A DNA stretch of 64,000 nucleotides from Streptomyces hokutonensis (GTDB lineage Bacteria > Actinomycetota > Actinomycetes > Streptomycetales > Streptomycetaceae). The stretch spans positions 1 through 64,000 of the forward strand of contig NZ_BARG01000084.1 of NCBI RefSeq assembly GCF_000376565.1, read 5' to 3'. Shown here piece after piece: positions 1-9,919 of this stretch. The notes below the pieces were generated by a model, which worked only from the letters and a program-made list of their open reading frames with translations, had not been told where the DNA came from and ran no database searches. The position numbers were made by a program, and so were the translations under genes. Within the stretch, counting starts at the first letter, position 1. Each line of letters opens with the position of its first letter.

Positions 1-1
1 C

Positions 2-3000
2 CCCAACAGCACGGCCGTCCGCACCACCGGTCTCATGGCCGACACCGCTCATGGACCGGTCCACATCCCCGGCCGCTACCTCCGCATCATCGAAAACGTC
101 ACGGCGGCCGGTCCTCAACTCCACGACCACACCGGCCAGTTGACGAACGGCCCGACCCAGGACCCCGACACCACCCCCATCCCCACCGACACCACCCCCA
201 CCTGGCCCACCTCCAACGCCCCCGTCGCGCCGCCCTCCTCGACGTTCGTCCTCGGCTACGGCTCCCAACTGGACGGCAACGTAGGCCTGGTGCACCTCGA
301 ACCGCTGTCGGCGGCTGTCGTGGACGGGCTGCACCAGCAGGTGATGACGGCGCTCGGGCTGGGACGCGCGGCGGACACGCATCCGGTGCGGGAGCAGTTG
401 CGGACGGTGGCGAGCGCCGAGACGCTGGTGATCAACCTGCCGTATCTGCGCGGCAGTCTGGGCTTCCGGATCACGTTGCGCGTGGAGGGCCGGGACCGGG
501 ACGTGGACCTGCGGATGCGGCTCGCGAACCCGGTCGCGTCGGCCCGGTACGGGCAGGCCGAGGGTGCCGAGCGGGACGTACGGGTGGAGCGGCGCGGCAT
601 CGGCAGCCAGGAGTCGGTGTCGTCGGAGGTGTCCGGCAACATCCGTACCCTGTTGCTGCCCTGGACCGCGCTGTTCCCCGTGACCCGGGCGATCCCGGTG
701 CGCGGGGTCGACGTGGCGCTGACGCTTGCGCTGACCTTGAACCAGCTCTCGTCCTCCGCGTCGGTGACCACGGTGGTGCAGTCGACGACGGCCCAGCGCA
801 GCAACGAGCCCTCCGAGCCGTACGACTTCACCGCCCTGTGGGACGTACGGCTGGACACTCCGGCGCTGGCCGCGCCCGTCACCTGGGGCGCGCCGCAGTC
901 GCACGGGCCGGTGACCTTCTGGTTCCCGCAGCATCTGGCGCGGGACGAGGAAGGGGAGTTGCCCGCGGCGGCGGGTCTGGGCGACCTTCCGGTGTGGGGC
1001 GTGGACACGGTGGCGGAGCCGGGGCGGCTGCTCGCGGAGACGCTGACGCGCTTCGACGCGCGGCTGCGGACGCTGCACGAGGACTCCCTCGCGGAACTGG
1101 AGACGTTCCTGTCGGAGCCGTTGCTGCGGGGCACCCTGCCGATGCAGCGGGAGGGCGGGGTCTTCTCGCCGGTGCTGCTCGACCGGTCGGGGCGCGCGGT
1201 CGGCATGTTCCAGCTGCTGACCGAGGTGGAGGTGGGGGAGCCGGTGCGGCAGAGCGTCCCCGGGAAGATCAATCTGGAGAGCCATCTGACGCAGGTGGTG
1301 AGGATCGAGGCCCAGTCGAGGTTCACCAGCGGTGTTTCCCTCTCCGGGAGCGTCGGCCCGGCGCTCACCGGTGACCACGCCGAGGGCCACCCGGACGCCT
1401 CGCGGCGGGTCGGCGGCGGTGTGCTGGGGCGGGTCGCCGTCCAGGCGGGGACGAACGACGCGCTGACCCAGAGCGCCGGCGCGGCACTGATGCACGCGGT
1501 GCGCACCAACCGCAGCCATCTGCTGGCGCCGACGACGGTACGGCACACCCTGGTGCTGCATCTGCCGGGCGGCGGGCAGGAGCGCTTCGAGCCCGGCGAC
1601 TGGCCGCGCGGGATGCATCTGCGGCTGCTGACCGCCGAGGACGCCCGGGGACATGCCCCGGCCGATGACGAACTGCGGCGCCTTCCCGCCGAGTTGGAGC
1701 ATCTGCGGTCGATCGGCACCACCGCGACACCGCTGGCCGTGACGGGCGGCGAACCCCTCTTCGTGCACGCCTACAACTGGCTGCGCCGCGAGGGCTTCCT
1801 GCCCGGCGACACCAACGCCCGCAACCGGGTGCTGCCCGACGAGGCGCTGGTGCAGGCCCAGTTGAACAATCTGCGCCGGTTCGAGCAGACCCGGTCGGGG
1901 ATCGGACTGCGGGCGGCGACGGACGCCATGGTGGACGGCGGCCACCCGCTGTTCCTGGAGATCCCGACCGCGGGCGGCACCCGTCGGGTGAGGCTTGTGC
2001 TCAGCGCGGTGCGCGGCGAGGGCGAGAGCACGCACACCACGGTGCTGCCCGATGTGCAGGGCATCGGCCTGGCCTCGCTGTCGACGGTCGCCGGCGACTC
2101 GAACGGCTCGCAGTACGGGGCGTCGTACGGCGCCGGCGGTTCCTTCGGGCTGCCGGTGCGCGGCGGCGCGTGGACCCTGGGCGGGACCGGCGACCATGTG
2201 CGCTCCCACCAGGCGCAGCACGACAACAGTGCGCAGCTGTCCCTCGGACACGACCAGCAGTTCATCGGCAGCGGCGCGGGACAGCGCAGCGAGGTGTTCG
2301 AGGTCCCGGCCGAGCTGGCGCTCGACCTGTACGAGGGGCCGGGGGAGGAGCCGCAGGTGCGGTTCGCCCACGAGACGGTGGTACGGCCGTACGAACCGCA
2401 CGGCGCGCCGGTCGCCGACCCGCAGGACCCGCCGCCCGACCGGGTGCCGGGGACGCTGCGGCTTTCGGTGCCGACGCTCCGCACGCTGCCCGCCGACGAG
2501 CCCGCCCCGGCGGCGCCCGCCGCGCCCACCGTGCGGGCCGCCACCGACGCCGACCGCGCCCTGCTCGAACTGACCGACGAGCACGGCACCCCGCGCCCCG
2601 ACTCGATACCGCTGCCGGACGACTCGATGGTGGAGGTCTTCCAGGCATCGGCCGCCCTGGACGAGGCGTTCCGCGCGGTGCTCGGCAACACATACGCGGG
2701 GCACCCGGAGCGCGGCCTGCTGGACGGGGCCCGGGACGCGGTGGCGGACCGTACGCCCGCACCGGTGGCACGCGTCGGCCGGGCCGTGGGCGGGTCGCTG
2801 GCCGGCGCCGCCGCCACCGATCCGACCACGGTGGCGGCGGAGATGCTGACCGCCGCCCGCAGCCCCGCGGCCCTGCTGGCCCGTGGCCACCAGGTGTTCA
2901 AGGGCGCCTACGTCGTCGAGGGACTCACCCTGCCGGGGCTCGCCGCGGACGAGGTGCTGTCGGTGGAGATCCAGGGTGTCCTGCGCCGGCCGCGGGCGTC

Positions 3001-6000
3001 GGGCGAGTTCACGCAGTACTTCGAGTCCGGGCTGGCCGCGGGCGACGGGGCCGGGCAGCAGCGCGGGGTGTCCCACGCGGCTCAGTGGGCGGCCGGCTTC
3101 ACCGCCGTCCGCAACGGTGCGTCGGTCCAGACGCCGGGCTCCGACCAGGCCGCGGGCAACGACGGCGACATCGGCGGCATGGACGGCGGCGGCACGCTGC
3201 ACACCCGCGCCGACGAACCGGAGCAGCAACAGGGCGCCGCCACGACGAGCACCGCGCCCCGGCATCCGAGCCTCAACCCCTCGGCCCGGTACACCCGTAC
3301 CACCCGGGGCGACAAGGCACGCGCGCTGGCCTCCTCGACGGTCGTGAACCGTACGGCCACCGAGTCCGGCGCCCAGCACCGCGTCACCGCCGACGCACTC
3401 CTGCTGGTGACGTTCCGCCGGGGCCGCCGCAACGTCGTCGGCAACGCGTTCGGGCAGGGCGAGGGCCGTACCGTGACGGTGGCGGTCGAACTGCCGGACG
3501 CCGTACGGTTCCTGGCCACCCCGGCACAACTCCGGCGCCACGCCGCCTGGTTCACACCGGTGGCCGGTCTCACGGTGCCCGGGGCGACGGTGGGCTCCGT
3601 GCCGCTGCCGCGCCGGTTCACCGCCTCGGGCGAGGTGGGCCTCGGCAGCGTCAACGGAATGGACCAGTTCACCGACGCCACACGGACGGTGCCGCGCCGC
3701 GACGCACTGCGCCAGGAACTCCTCACCCTGATCGAGGAAGAGGCATACGGCACGACCCGGCCCGGCCACGCGTCGTACCTCCCGGGCGTGGCCACCCGCA
3801 TCGCCGACCTGGCCTCCACGGCGGGCCTGCGCACCCTGCCCGGCCGCGGCCCCGGCCACCTCCAGCGCTTCCGCTTCCGGCACGTCGGCTACGGCGGTGC
3901 CCGCCTCGTCGAGGTCACCCTCACCGCCCGGCCGGACGCCGACGAACACGCGCTGCGACTGCTGCGCGGACACCCGGCGGCAGCGGGCTCCGGCATCGAG
4001 CAGTACCACGGCCACACGCCGTCCTCGGTGACCGACCGGACCGCCGACAGCACCCGGCACTCCGGGTTCGTCCAGCTCCAGACCCGGCTCCCGAGGCCCA
4101 CCGGCGGCCCCCGCACCGACCGGGCGAGCGCACTGCTCAGCGCCGACACCGTGCGCGGCAACTCCGCACGGGTCAGCCGCGCCGCCGAGGACCGCCACTG
4201 GCTGCGCACCGACAACGCCGCCGACTTCGACGGCGTCCCGTACCGGATCACCGCCACGGTACGGTCCACCCTCACCGCCGACTGGCTGGTGGACCTGCCG
4301 GGCAGCGTGATCCAGCACGGCGTGCTCAGCCTGACCGACGCGAACACCCCGCTCGCCGACCGCATCGCCCACCTCTTCCTCGGCCGCCCGGCGCGCACCG
4401 CGACCGTGCACGCCACCGCCGCGCTGCGCTTCACCGGAAGCGAGACCGACGAACCCGCCCCGGCCGAGCGGCAGTTGACGCCGGGCCGGTCCGACCGCCG
4501 GCCGCCGGCACCCGGCCACCGCTTCACACCGGGCGGCCCCGCACCGGTCTTCGGCTTCGACGCGGGCACCGAACTCGCCGCCGCGCTCGGCGAGGTGGCC
4601 CCGGCCCTGACCCGCTCCTGGCGCTCGCTCGCCGCCTCCGACTCCGCGGACACCACCGCCGTACGGATCGGCGAACTCCTCCAGGCGGGCACGATCTCGC
4701 TGGACCACCCTCGGGGTCCCGCCGGCCTCACCACCTCGATGCCGGGCGCCTACCCGTTCCAGAGCGCCCCCGGCACCCCGCCCCGGCTCACCGTGGAGCT
4801 GTACCGGCCGCGCCCGGTGACCGACACCGGCGACGTGACGGTGGACCGGGTGCGGCTCATCACCGTCGGCGCGGGCTCCTCCTCCCACGCGGGCCTCACC
4901 GGCGGCCTCTCTGCCCAGGGCGGCTTCAGCGCCGACGACTCCAACCGCCAACTGCTCGGCTTCACCGTGCCGGTACTGGCCCGCCAGGCGCAGGACCCCG
5001 GCACGGGCGCCACGGTCGCCGGCACTCGCCGCGAGTGGTTCAAACACGGCAACACCAGCACCCCGGAGGGCGCACGCGGCACCCGCAGCCACGAGATCGT
5101 CGCCGACGCGCTGCTCACCCTCCACGGCCCGAACGGCACCCGGTACGTGACGGGCACGGTCCGGCTGCGCCCCCTGGAGCGCGACCTCCTCGGCCACGGC
5201 GTCACCGCTCCGCGCACCGACCCGGGCGTCTACGACGGTGCGTCCCTGACCCGCGCGGCGGCCGACGCCCAGGCCCGGGAAGGCCGCGCGGCCGACGCAC
5301 AGGCTCAGGAAGGCCGCGCGCCCGACGTGCTGCGCGACTGGCGCACGGTGCCGCTCCGCGACCTTCCGACCCTGCTGTCCCGCGGCATCGAGACGGCCCA
5401 GGCCCCCGCGCCCGACACCACCCCCATGCTCCAACTCTGGCTGGCCACGGACGGCGGCCCGTCCCAGACGGCCCGCGCCCTGTACGCCGCTTCCGGTACG
5501 GCCGCGCTGCTACGGCGCCCTGTCGAACTCGCGCTGCGGGACGGGGAGGGCGTGCGCTTCCGGCGGTTCGACGTGAACGGCGATCCGGAGGGGACGCCGG
5601 GCACGGAGGAGTACGGCGAGGAGGAGCGGGACGACCGGGGCCGGGGCGGCGAGGTTCAGGACGACACCGCGCACGACGCCGGCTGGAGGGCCGTACGCGA
5701 TCAGATACGGACGTTGGAGGCGGCCGGGCAGGCGGAGGACGAGGCGCGGGTGCGGGAGGCCGGGCTCCAGGAGGGGATGCCGGGGGCCCGGCGCGCGCTG
5801 GAGGAGGCGCTGCGGCCGGTGGCCCGGGCGGAACGGGACGTCACCGACGCCCGCGCCGCCGCGGACACCGCGGCCGGCGAACTCTCCGTCGCCGACCGGG
5901 CTGTGACGGACGCCGCCGAGGACGACCACGAACGGCAGGCCCACGTAAGGCAGTTGACCGCCGACCTCAGGGACCGGACCCAGCGGGTGGCGGACGCGAC

Positions 6001-7339
6001 CCGGGCGGCGGGGGAGTTCCACGAGGCGGTCAGGACGGCGGAGGACGAACTGGCGGCAGCGCGGGCTGCCAACTCGCCGACTCGGGCCGGTGGTTCGCAA
6101 CGCGACGACGGCAACTCCGGCTCGGACGGCCCCGGTTCCCCCGCCCGGAGTGAGTCGCGCCGGAACCGGGCACAGCGCGCGCTGGACCGGGCGCGAACGG
6201 CGGCCGAGGCGGCCGACCGCGCCGTGGAGACGGCCCGGCACGCCGCCGACGACACCAGGGTCCGGCTCGGCCTGGCCCAGGACGCCGCCCGCACCGCGGC
6301 CGACGTCCTGGACCGGGCCCGGAACCTCGCCGTGACGGCGGCCGAGACGGACCGTACGGCCCGGGACGCGCTCGCCGCGGCCACCGCGCACCACGACCGG
6401 ACGGTCGCCGCGCGGAACGCGGCCCAGGAGGAGTTGGACGCCCTCGGCCTCCGCATCATCGACGCGCTCGCCGAGCAGACCCGGCAGGCGGCCCGGCAGC
6501 GCCACGCGGAACGGGACCTCGGCGATGTCGTGGCCGTCCTGGAGGCACGGCGAGTTGCGGCGGGCGACGGCTCGGCAGTCCTGACGACCGGTTCCCTGTC
6601 CGCCACCCCGGCCGCCTGGCCCCGCCGCACCCCCCGCCCGGCACCGGCCCGTATGCCCCGGCTGACGGAGCAACCGGAGAACGAACCGGAGGTCGAGCCC
6701 GAGGCGGAGCCTGAAGCAGCGCCTCAGGAACCGGAGTTGAGGCCGGACGGAGCCGGGACGGAGGCCGACGAGGAACCCGAAGAGGGCCGTCGTCGTGTCG
6801 CCGTATCCCGGGCGCAGGGCCCCGAGACGTTCGCCCGCTCCCTGGCCCAGTTGCTCGCGACCCCCGCCCCCGGCACCACCGCATCCGATACCGCCGCCCC
6901 CACCTGGCCCAGCGCCCGAGACCCCCACGCAGCCCTCCTCACCTGGGCCCAGGCCGACGTAGCGGCCCACGGTGCCCCCGACGACGCGGCGCTCCCGGCC
7001 CCGGAGACCTCGGTGCCCACCGAGGCGCTGGCGGAGATCGGCGCCCTCACCCCGGAGTTGAACGCCCAGTCGATCCTCCAGAACGGCACGGTGACCGTGG
7101 CCGACGCCGGACTGGACGACCCCGCGCGCCTCGCCCTGGTGCTGGCCCGCCCCGACGACACCCTCGGCTACACGTCCACCCTGGCGGCCCTGGTCGCACG
7201 GAACACCGGCCGGCCGGTCCAGGTGCTCGGCCCCGACGGCCGTACCGACCGGTTCGGCCCGGCCGACGGCACCCCGCTGACCCTGTACTTCGACGGCAAC
7301 CGGTTCTCGGTCACCCCGCCCGCCCCGGGCGACGACTGA
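2..7339 (+). CDS. Giant repetitive protein, C-terminal 2,445 residues (5' end outside window)
   Basis: The reading frame is already open at base 2, so the first ATG (base 35) is probably internal and the real start lies upstream. Most of the visible protein (about residues 60-1850) is beta-rich, low in Lys and Cys, and contains loosely repeated modules of about 300-400 residues with similar strand patterns (for example segments near 2100-2400, 3300-3500, 4130-4330 and 5040-5180). Residues about 1885-2175 (bases 5690-6560) are an Ala/Arg/Asp/Glu-rich heptad-like stretch, probably a long coiled coil. A Glu/Pro-rich linker follows, then a compact final domain of about 105 residues ending in a Gly-Pro-Ala-Asp-Gly / Leu-Tyr-Phe-Asp-Gly-Asn pattern like the end of papain/OTU-like peptidase folds. 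This resembles the very large 'lonely Cys domain' proteins of Streptomyces; that link is from memory. Role unknown. A lectin and a SUKH protein follow closely, which would suit a surface or polymorphic-toxin-like locus. Confidence 0.75.
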   Translation, partial: PNSTAVRTTGLMADTAHGPVHIPGRYLRIIENVTAAGPQLHDHTGQLTNGPTQDPDTTPIPTDTTPTWPTSNAPVAPPSSTFVLGYGSQLDGNVGLVHLEPLSAAVVDGLHQQVMTALGLGRAADTHPVREQLRTVASAETLVINLPYLRGSLGFRITLRVEGRDRDVDLRMRLANPVASARYGQAEGAERDVRVERRGIGSQESVSSEVSGNIRTLLLPWTALFPVTRAIPVRGVDVALTLALTLNQLSSSASVTTVVQSTTAQRSNEPSEPYDFTALWDVRLDTPALAAPVTWGAPQSHGPVTFWFPQHLARDEEGELPAAAGLGDLPVWGVDTVAEPGRLLAETLTRFDARLRTLHEDSLAELETFLSEPLLRGTLPMQREGGVFSPVLLDRSGRAVGMFQLLTEVEVGEPVRQSVPGKINLESHLTQVVRIEAQSRFTSGVSLSGSVGPALTGDHAEGHPDASRRVGGGVLGRVAVQAGTNDALTQSAGAALMHAVRTNRSHLLAPTTVRHTLVLHLPGGGQERFEPGDWPRGMHLRLLTAEDARGHAPADDELRRLPAELEHLRSIGTTATPLAVTGGEPLFVHAYNWLRREGFLPGDTNARNRVLPDEALVQAQLNNLRRFEQTRSGIGLRAATDAMVDGGHPLFLEIPTAGGTRRVRLVLSAVRGEGESTHTTVLPDVQGIGLASLSTVAGDSNGSQYGASYGAGGSFGLPVRGGAWTLGGTGDHVRSHQAQHDNSAQLSLGHDQQFIGSGAGQRSEVFEVPAELALDLYEGPGEEPQVRFAHETVVRPYEPHGAPVADPQDPPPDRVPGTLRLSVPTLRTLPADEPAPAAPAAPTVRAATDADRALLELTDEHGTPRPDSIPLPDDSMVEVFQASAALDEAFRAVLGNTYAGHPERGLLDGARDAVADRTPAPVARVGRAVGGSLAGAAATDPTTVAAEMLTAARSPAALLARGHQVFKGAYVVEGLTLPGLAADEVLSVEIQGVLRRPRASGEFTQYFESGLAAGDGAGQQRGVSHAAQWAAGFTAVRNGASVQTPGSDQAAGNDGDIGGMDGGGTLHTRADEPEQQQGAATTSTAPRHPSLNPSARYTRTTRGDKARALASSTVVNRTATESGAQHRVTADALLLVTFRRGRRNVVGNAFGQGEGRTVTVAVELPDAVRFLATPAQLRRHAAWFTPVAGLTVPGATVGSVPLPRRFTASGEVGLGSVNGMDQFTDATRTVPRRDALRQELLTLIEEEAYGTTRPGHASYLPGVATRIADLASTAGLRTLPGRGPGHLQRFRFRHVGYGGARLVEVTLTARPDADEHALRLLRGHPAAAGSGIEQYHGHTPSSVTDRTADSTRHSGFVQLQTRLPRPTGGPRTDRASALLSADTVRGNSARVSRAAEDRHWLRTDNAADFDGVPYRITATVRSTLTADWLVDLPGSVIQHGVLSLTDANTPLADRIAHLFLGRPARTATVHATAALRFTGSETDEPAPAERQLTPGRSDRRPPAPGHRFTPGGPAPVFGFDAGTELAAALGEVAPALTRSWRSLAASDSADTTAVRIGELLQAGTISLDHPRGPAGLTTSMPGAYPFQSAPGTPPRLTVELYRPRPVTDTGDVTVDRVRLITVGAGSSSHAGLTGGLSAQGGFSADDSNRQLLGFTVPVLARQAQDPGTGATVAGTRREWFKHGNTSTPEGARGTRSHEIVADALLTLHGPNGTRYVTGTVRLRPLERDLLGHGVTAPRTDPGVYDGASLTRAAADAQAREGRAADAQAQEGRAPDVLRDWRTVPLRDLPTLLSRGIETAQAPAPDTTPMLQLWLATDGGPSQTARALYAASGTAALLRRPVELALRDGEGVRFRRFDVNGDPEGTPGTEEYGEEERDDRGRGGEVQDDTAHDAGWRAVRDQIRTLEAAGQAEDEARVREAGLQEGMPGARRALEEALRPVARAERDVTDARAAADTAAGELSVADRAVTDAAEDDHERQAHVRQLTADLRDRTQRVADATRAAGEFHEAVRTAEDELAAARAANSPTRAGGSQRDDGNSGSDGPGSPARSESRRNRAQRALDRARTAAEAADRAVETARHAADDTRVRLGLAQDAARTAADVLDRARNLAVTAAETDRTARDALAAATAHHDRTVAARNAAQEELDALGLRIIDALAEQTRQAARQRHAERDLGDVVAVLEARRVAAGDGSAVLTTGSLSATPAAWPRRTPRPAPARMPRLTEQPENEPEVEPEAEPEAAPQEPELRPDGAGTEADEEPEEGRRRVAVSRAQGPETFARSLAQLLATPAPGTTASDTAAPTWPSARDPHAALLTWAQADVAAHGAPDDAALPAPETSVPTEALAEIGALTPELNAQSILQNGTVTVADAGLDDPARLALVLARPDDTLGYTSTLAALVARNTGRPVQVLGPDGRTDRFGPADGTPLTLYFDGNRFSVTPPAPGDD

Positions 7340-7376
7340 CCGGTCGTCCCCCCACCAATTTCCTGGAAGGAACACC

Positions 7377-8567
7377 ATGTCCGGCAAGAACAACCCGCAG
7401 CACCAGGCGGCTACGGGCGGGACGGAGCCCGCCCCGGCCCCGGACACCACCACGGGCGGTGCCCCCGAGACCGCGACGACGCTCCCGCCGACGAGCGGCG
7501 AGACGACGGCCGCCGCTTCGGCGACCGCGGCGCAGGCGGAGGCGGCACTCACGGCCCCGGCTCAACTCCCGTCCCCCGCCGGGGAAGCGACTCCGGAAGC
7601 CGCCGTCGGCACCGACGAAGCCGCACTCCCGGCAGCGGACCCCGACACCCACGCGGACCCCGACCCCGAGGCCGCCACGGCCACCGCCACCTCGACCGGA
7701 GCCCCGTCGGAATCCGGGGCAGGCTCCGGAACCGGCGAGGACGTTGCCGCCGCGGCCCCCGCCTTCGGCCGCCCCTCCCGGGGACTCCTCGCCGGCGCCG
7801 CGATAGCCGGCGCGCTGCTGGTCGGGGTGCCGTTCCTGGTGTCCGGGATGCTCGGCAAGTCGAGTTCGGACGGGAAGCCGTCGGAGCAAGTGGCCGACGC
7901 CGGAACCGTGTTGAACAGCGCGTCGGCGAACATCGGTGCCGGCGCCTACGGTTCGGCCAGCCCGGACCCGGCCTCGCCGAAGCCGAGCGCCTCGAACTCG
8001 GTGGGCGGCGGCAAGAACAACACGGTGAAGAAGGGCGGGGGAGCCGTGGCCGCCGGTGCCGGTTCGGGCGCCGGAGTGATCGCGGGCAGCTCCGCCGAGG
8101 CCCCCAAGAAGGCGTCCTCAGGCGGGAGTTCGAAGAAGAAGTCCACGACCAAGGTCACGGCCACCAAGACGGTGACCACCGCGCCCGGCACCACGATCTA
8201 CAGCCACGCCTCCAACAAGTGCATCGAGATGGTGGGCCACAAGGGCGCCGACGGTTCGCCGCTGCAGATCAACAGCTGCACCGGCAAGAACTGGCAGAAG
8301 TGGGACTTCCGTTCGGACGGCACGATCCGCTCGATGGGCCTGTGCATGGACGTCGCCTGGGGCTCGTCGGCGAACGGCGCGGTGATCCAGATCGCGGTGT
8401 GCAGCGGCAACCCGGCCCAGCAGTTCCGCCTCAACTCCAGCAACGACCTGGTCAACCCGCAGGCCAACAAGTGCGTGGACGTCAAGGACCAGGGCACCGC
8501 CAACGGCACCCGGCTCCAACTCTGGGACTGCAACGGCCAGGACAACCAGAAGTGGAGTACGCGCTGA
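7377..8567 (+). CDS. Membrane-anchored ricin-type beta-trefoil lectin
   Basis: 396 residues. The ATG follows a good ribosome binding site (GGAAGGA). Residues 1-130 are Ala/Pro/Thr/Glu-rich and disordered-looking. A single hydrophobic segment lies at about residues 134-156, followed by a Ser/Gly/Lys linker. From about residue 272 to the end there is a ricin B-type lectin domain with its repeated pattern (CIEMVG, GLCMDV, KCVDV, QKW and QQFRL motifs, paired cysteines). Without a cleavable signal peptide, the protein probably has its N-terminus inside and the sugar-binding domain outside. It starts 37 bases after the giant gene, so the two are probably co-transcribed. The domain call is secure; ligand and role are unknown. 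Confidence 0.85.
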   Translation: MSGKNNPQHQAATGGTEPAPAPDTTTGGAPETATTLPPTSGETTAAASATAAQAEAALTAPAQLPSPAGEATPEAAVGTDEAALPAADPDTHADPDPEAATATATSTGAPSESGAGSGTGEDVAAAAPAFGRPSRGLLAGAAIAGALLVGVPFLVSGMLGKSSSDGKPSEQVADAGTVLNSASANIGAGAYGSASPDPASPKPSASNSVGGGKNNTVKKGGGAVAAGAGSGAGVIAGSSAEAPKKASSGGSSKKKSTTKVTATKTVTTAPGTTIYSHASNKCIEMVGHKGADGSPLQINSCTGKNWQKWDFRSDGTIRSMGLCMDVAWGSSANGAVIQIAVCSGNPAQQFRLNSSNDLVNPQANKCVDVKDQGTANGTRLQLWDCNGQDNQKWSTR

Positions 8568-8581
8568 GAGATGATGGATCC

Positions 8582-9187
8582 GTGTCCTGGCTCGAAGAAG
8601 TCCGGCGCATCATGCCCTCCCCTCCGGGAGCCGGTGACTCCGTGGACCGGGATGCTGTCGAGGCCAGTTGGGGAACGCGCTTCCCCGGCGACTACAAGGA
8701 GTTCATGGCCGAGTACGGCGAAGGTGCCATCGACGACTACCTGTCGCTGATGGCACCTGAGATCCACGTCGGTCCTGGTGGCGAGTCCCCCTGCATGGGC
8801 ATGCAGCAGGAATCGGCGAACGCCGAGGACGTGTGGCGAGCCGCCGGGCGGGGGGCGGCGGAGACTCCGCGTCTCATCGCCTGGGGAGCGGATTCCAGCG
8901 CGGACATTCTGTGCTGGCCGGCCACGGACAGCGATCCGGACAAGTGGCCCGTGGTGGTGTGGGGCCGGGGCGACGCACGAGGCACCGAATACCCGTGCGG
9001 AATGGTGGAGTTCCTGTGCCGCCTGTTCCGCGCGGAGTTCGACGAGTGCCCGCTCGGTGCTGTATCGCTCTGGGGAGTCGGTTCCGCCCGCTTCCTGCCC
9101 GGGGAGGAGGAACAGCGGCTCCGGAAGGCCGGAATCTCTCCGTGGACCGGTGAACCGGACCCGTATGCCGGAATGTTCGGAGACTGA
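8582..9187 (+). CDS. SMI1/KNR4 (SUKH) family protein
   Basis: 201 residues from the GTG at 8582. The frame is open further upstream, but there it overlaps the lectin gene, so GTG 8582, 14 bases after the lectin stop, is preferred; an ATG at 8612 is the alternative. The SUKH signature is visible: an N-terminal helix, then a 'WGTRFPGDYKEFMAEYGEGAIDD' type stretch, then a strand-rich region ending with 'PCGMVEFLCRLFRAEF'. SUKH proteins often serve as immunity proteins to polymorphic toxins but also occur as orphans. Its place behind a giant repetitive protein and a lectin fits an immunity role; no toxin domain was identified, so this is inference. Confidence 0.8.
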   Translation: MSWLEEVRRIMPSPPGAGDSVDRDAVEASWGTRFPGDYKEFMAEYGEGAIDDYLSLMAPEIHVGPGGESPCMGMQQESANAEDVWRAAGRGAAETPRLIAWGADSSADILCWPATDSDPDKWPVVVWGRGDARGTEYPCGMVEFLCRLFRAEFDECPLGAVSLWGVGSARFLPGEEEQRLRKAGISPWTGEPDPYAGMFGD

Positions 9188-9198
9188 GCCGTCGCGGA

Positions 9199-9229
9199 TG
9201 CCGCCGCACCCGTGAAAGGCACGGCGGCA
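9199..9229 (+). terminator. Weak stem-loop after the SUKH gene
   Basis: TGCCGCCG (9199-9206) pairs with CGGCGGCA (9222-9229) across a 15-base loop, starting 11 bases after the stop codon. There is no U-tract, as is usual in Streptomyces. It probably ends the giant protein-lectin-SUKH transcript. Confidence 0.4.
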
Positions 9230-9245
9230 CCCCTACGACAACGGC

Positions 9246-9812
9246 TCAGATGTCGCCGATCTGCTCGGCGACCGTGCCACCCACACCGCGGACGACCACG
9301 CCGTCCTGCTCGACCTGCTCCACGAGAGCCTGGGCCGACTACACGCCCGGGTCCACCGCCGTACCGGCGCCGGTCTGCCGGGTACTCTTGCCCGGCTGCC
9401 GGCCGAGAGACGGCTCGCGCACGGTGGCTGTCCCGGTCGGGCTGCCGCAGGACTGGCCGGCTGAGGCGCGGGCCGAACAGGTCCTCGAAGAACCGCAGGT
9501 GACGGTGCGTCACCTCAACGCCGCGGACAGTGTGGTCACCGGGTGCGCGTCGGCGATCGCCGAGACCGGCACCATTGTCCTGGACCCCGGACCGGGCCAG
9601 GGCCGACGCGTCCTGACCCTGGCGGTCCGACCACCACATATGCGTGGTCCACGTTCCGGAGCAGGCCGTCGCCTCCCTGCCGTAGGCGATGCTCCGGTTG
9701 GACCCGGCGCGTCCGCAGTCCTGGATCTCGGGACCCTCTGCCACCAGCGACATCGAACTCGACCGGGTCGAAGGCGTCCTCGGACCCCGCACCCCTGGAT
9801 TGCTGGACATAC
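9246..9812 (+). pseudogene. Decayed LUD-domain (LutC-like) gene
   Basis: Three consecutive reading frames carry pieces of one LutC/LUD-domain protein. The frame starting at 9246 gives DVADLLGDRATHTADDHAVL and the region up to LHARVHR. Frame 1 then gives PVGLPQDW and the hallmark VTGCASAIAETGTIVLDPGPGQGRR (about 9535-9607). After about base 9625 the homology shifts frame again: HICVVHVPEQAVASLP, an in-frame TAG, then [18 protein letters not shown] and [20 protein letters not shown] up to 9811. LutC proteins normally carry the sequence '[11 protein letters not shown]' exactly there. At least two frameshifts and a stop make the gene dead. The 226-residue open frame at 9250-9930 is therefore not a real gene product. 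LutC normally works with LutA/B in lactate oxidation; neither is present here. Confidence 0.85.
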
Positions 9813-9853
9813 TGAACGACTGGTATGCTCCATCCTACTAAACGACCAGTATG
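9808..9853 (+). promoter_or_regulatory. Tandem TetR-type operators before the SnoaL-like gene
   Basis: CATACTGAACGACTGGTATG (9808-9827) is followed at 9836-9853 by TACTAAACGACCAGTATG. Both have the layout TACT(A/G)AACG(N)6-7GTATG with inverted ATAC/GTAT ends. The first copy is identical to 12009-12028 in front of another gene of this group, and a third variant lies next to the tetR start. They sit 67-112 bases upstream of the ATG at 9920, where the promoter should be. The first overlaps the very end of the LUD pseudogene. Likely bound by the TetR encoded at 11410-11973. Confidence 0.7.
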
Positions 9854-9919
9854 TAACGGGCTTCGTTCAGGCATCCTGGCGGCAGCCCTGGGTCATCCAG
9901 TCGAAGGACGGTCAGGGCT

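Noticed and set aside
2170-6153. A 1327-residue open frame inside the giant gene, same strand, other frame
   Set aside because: Arg/Gly/Pro-dominated translation without protein-like pattern; shadow of the real frame in GC-rich DNA.
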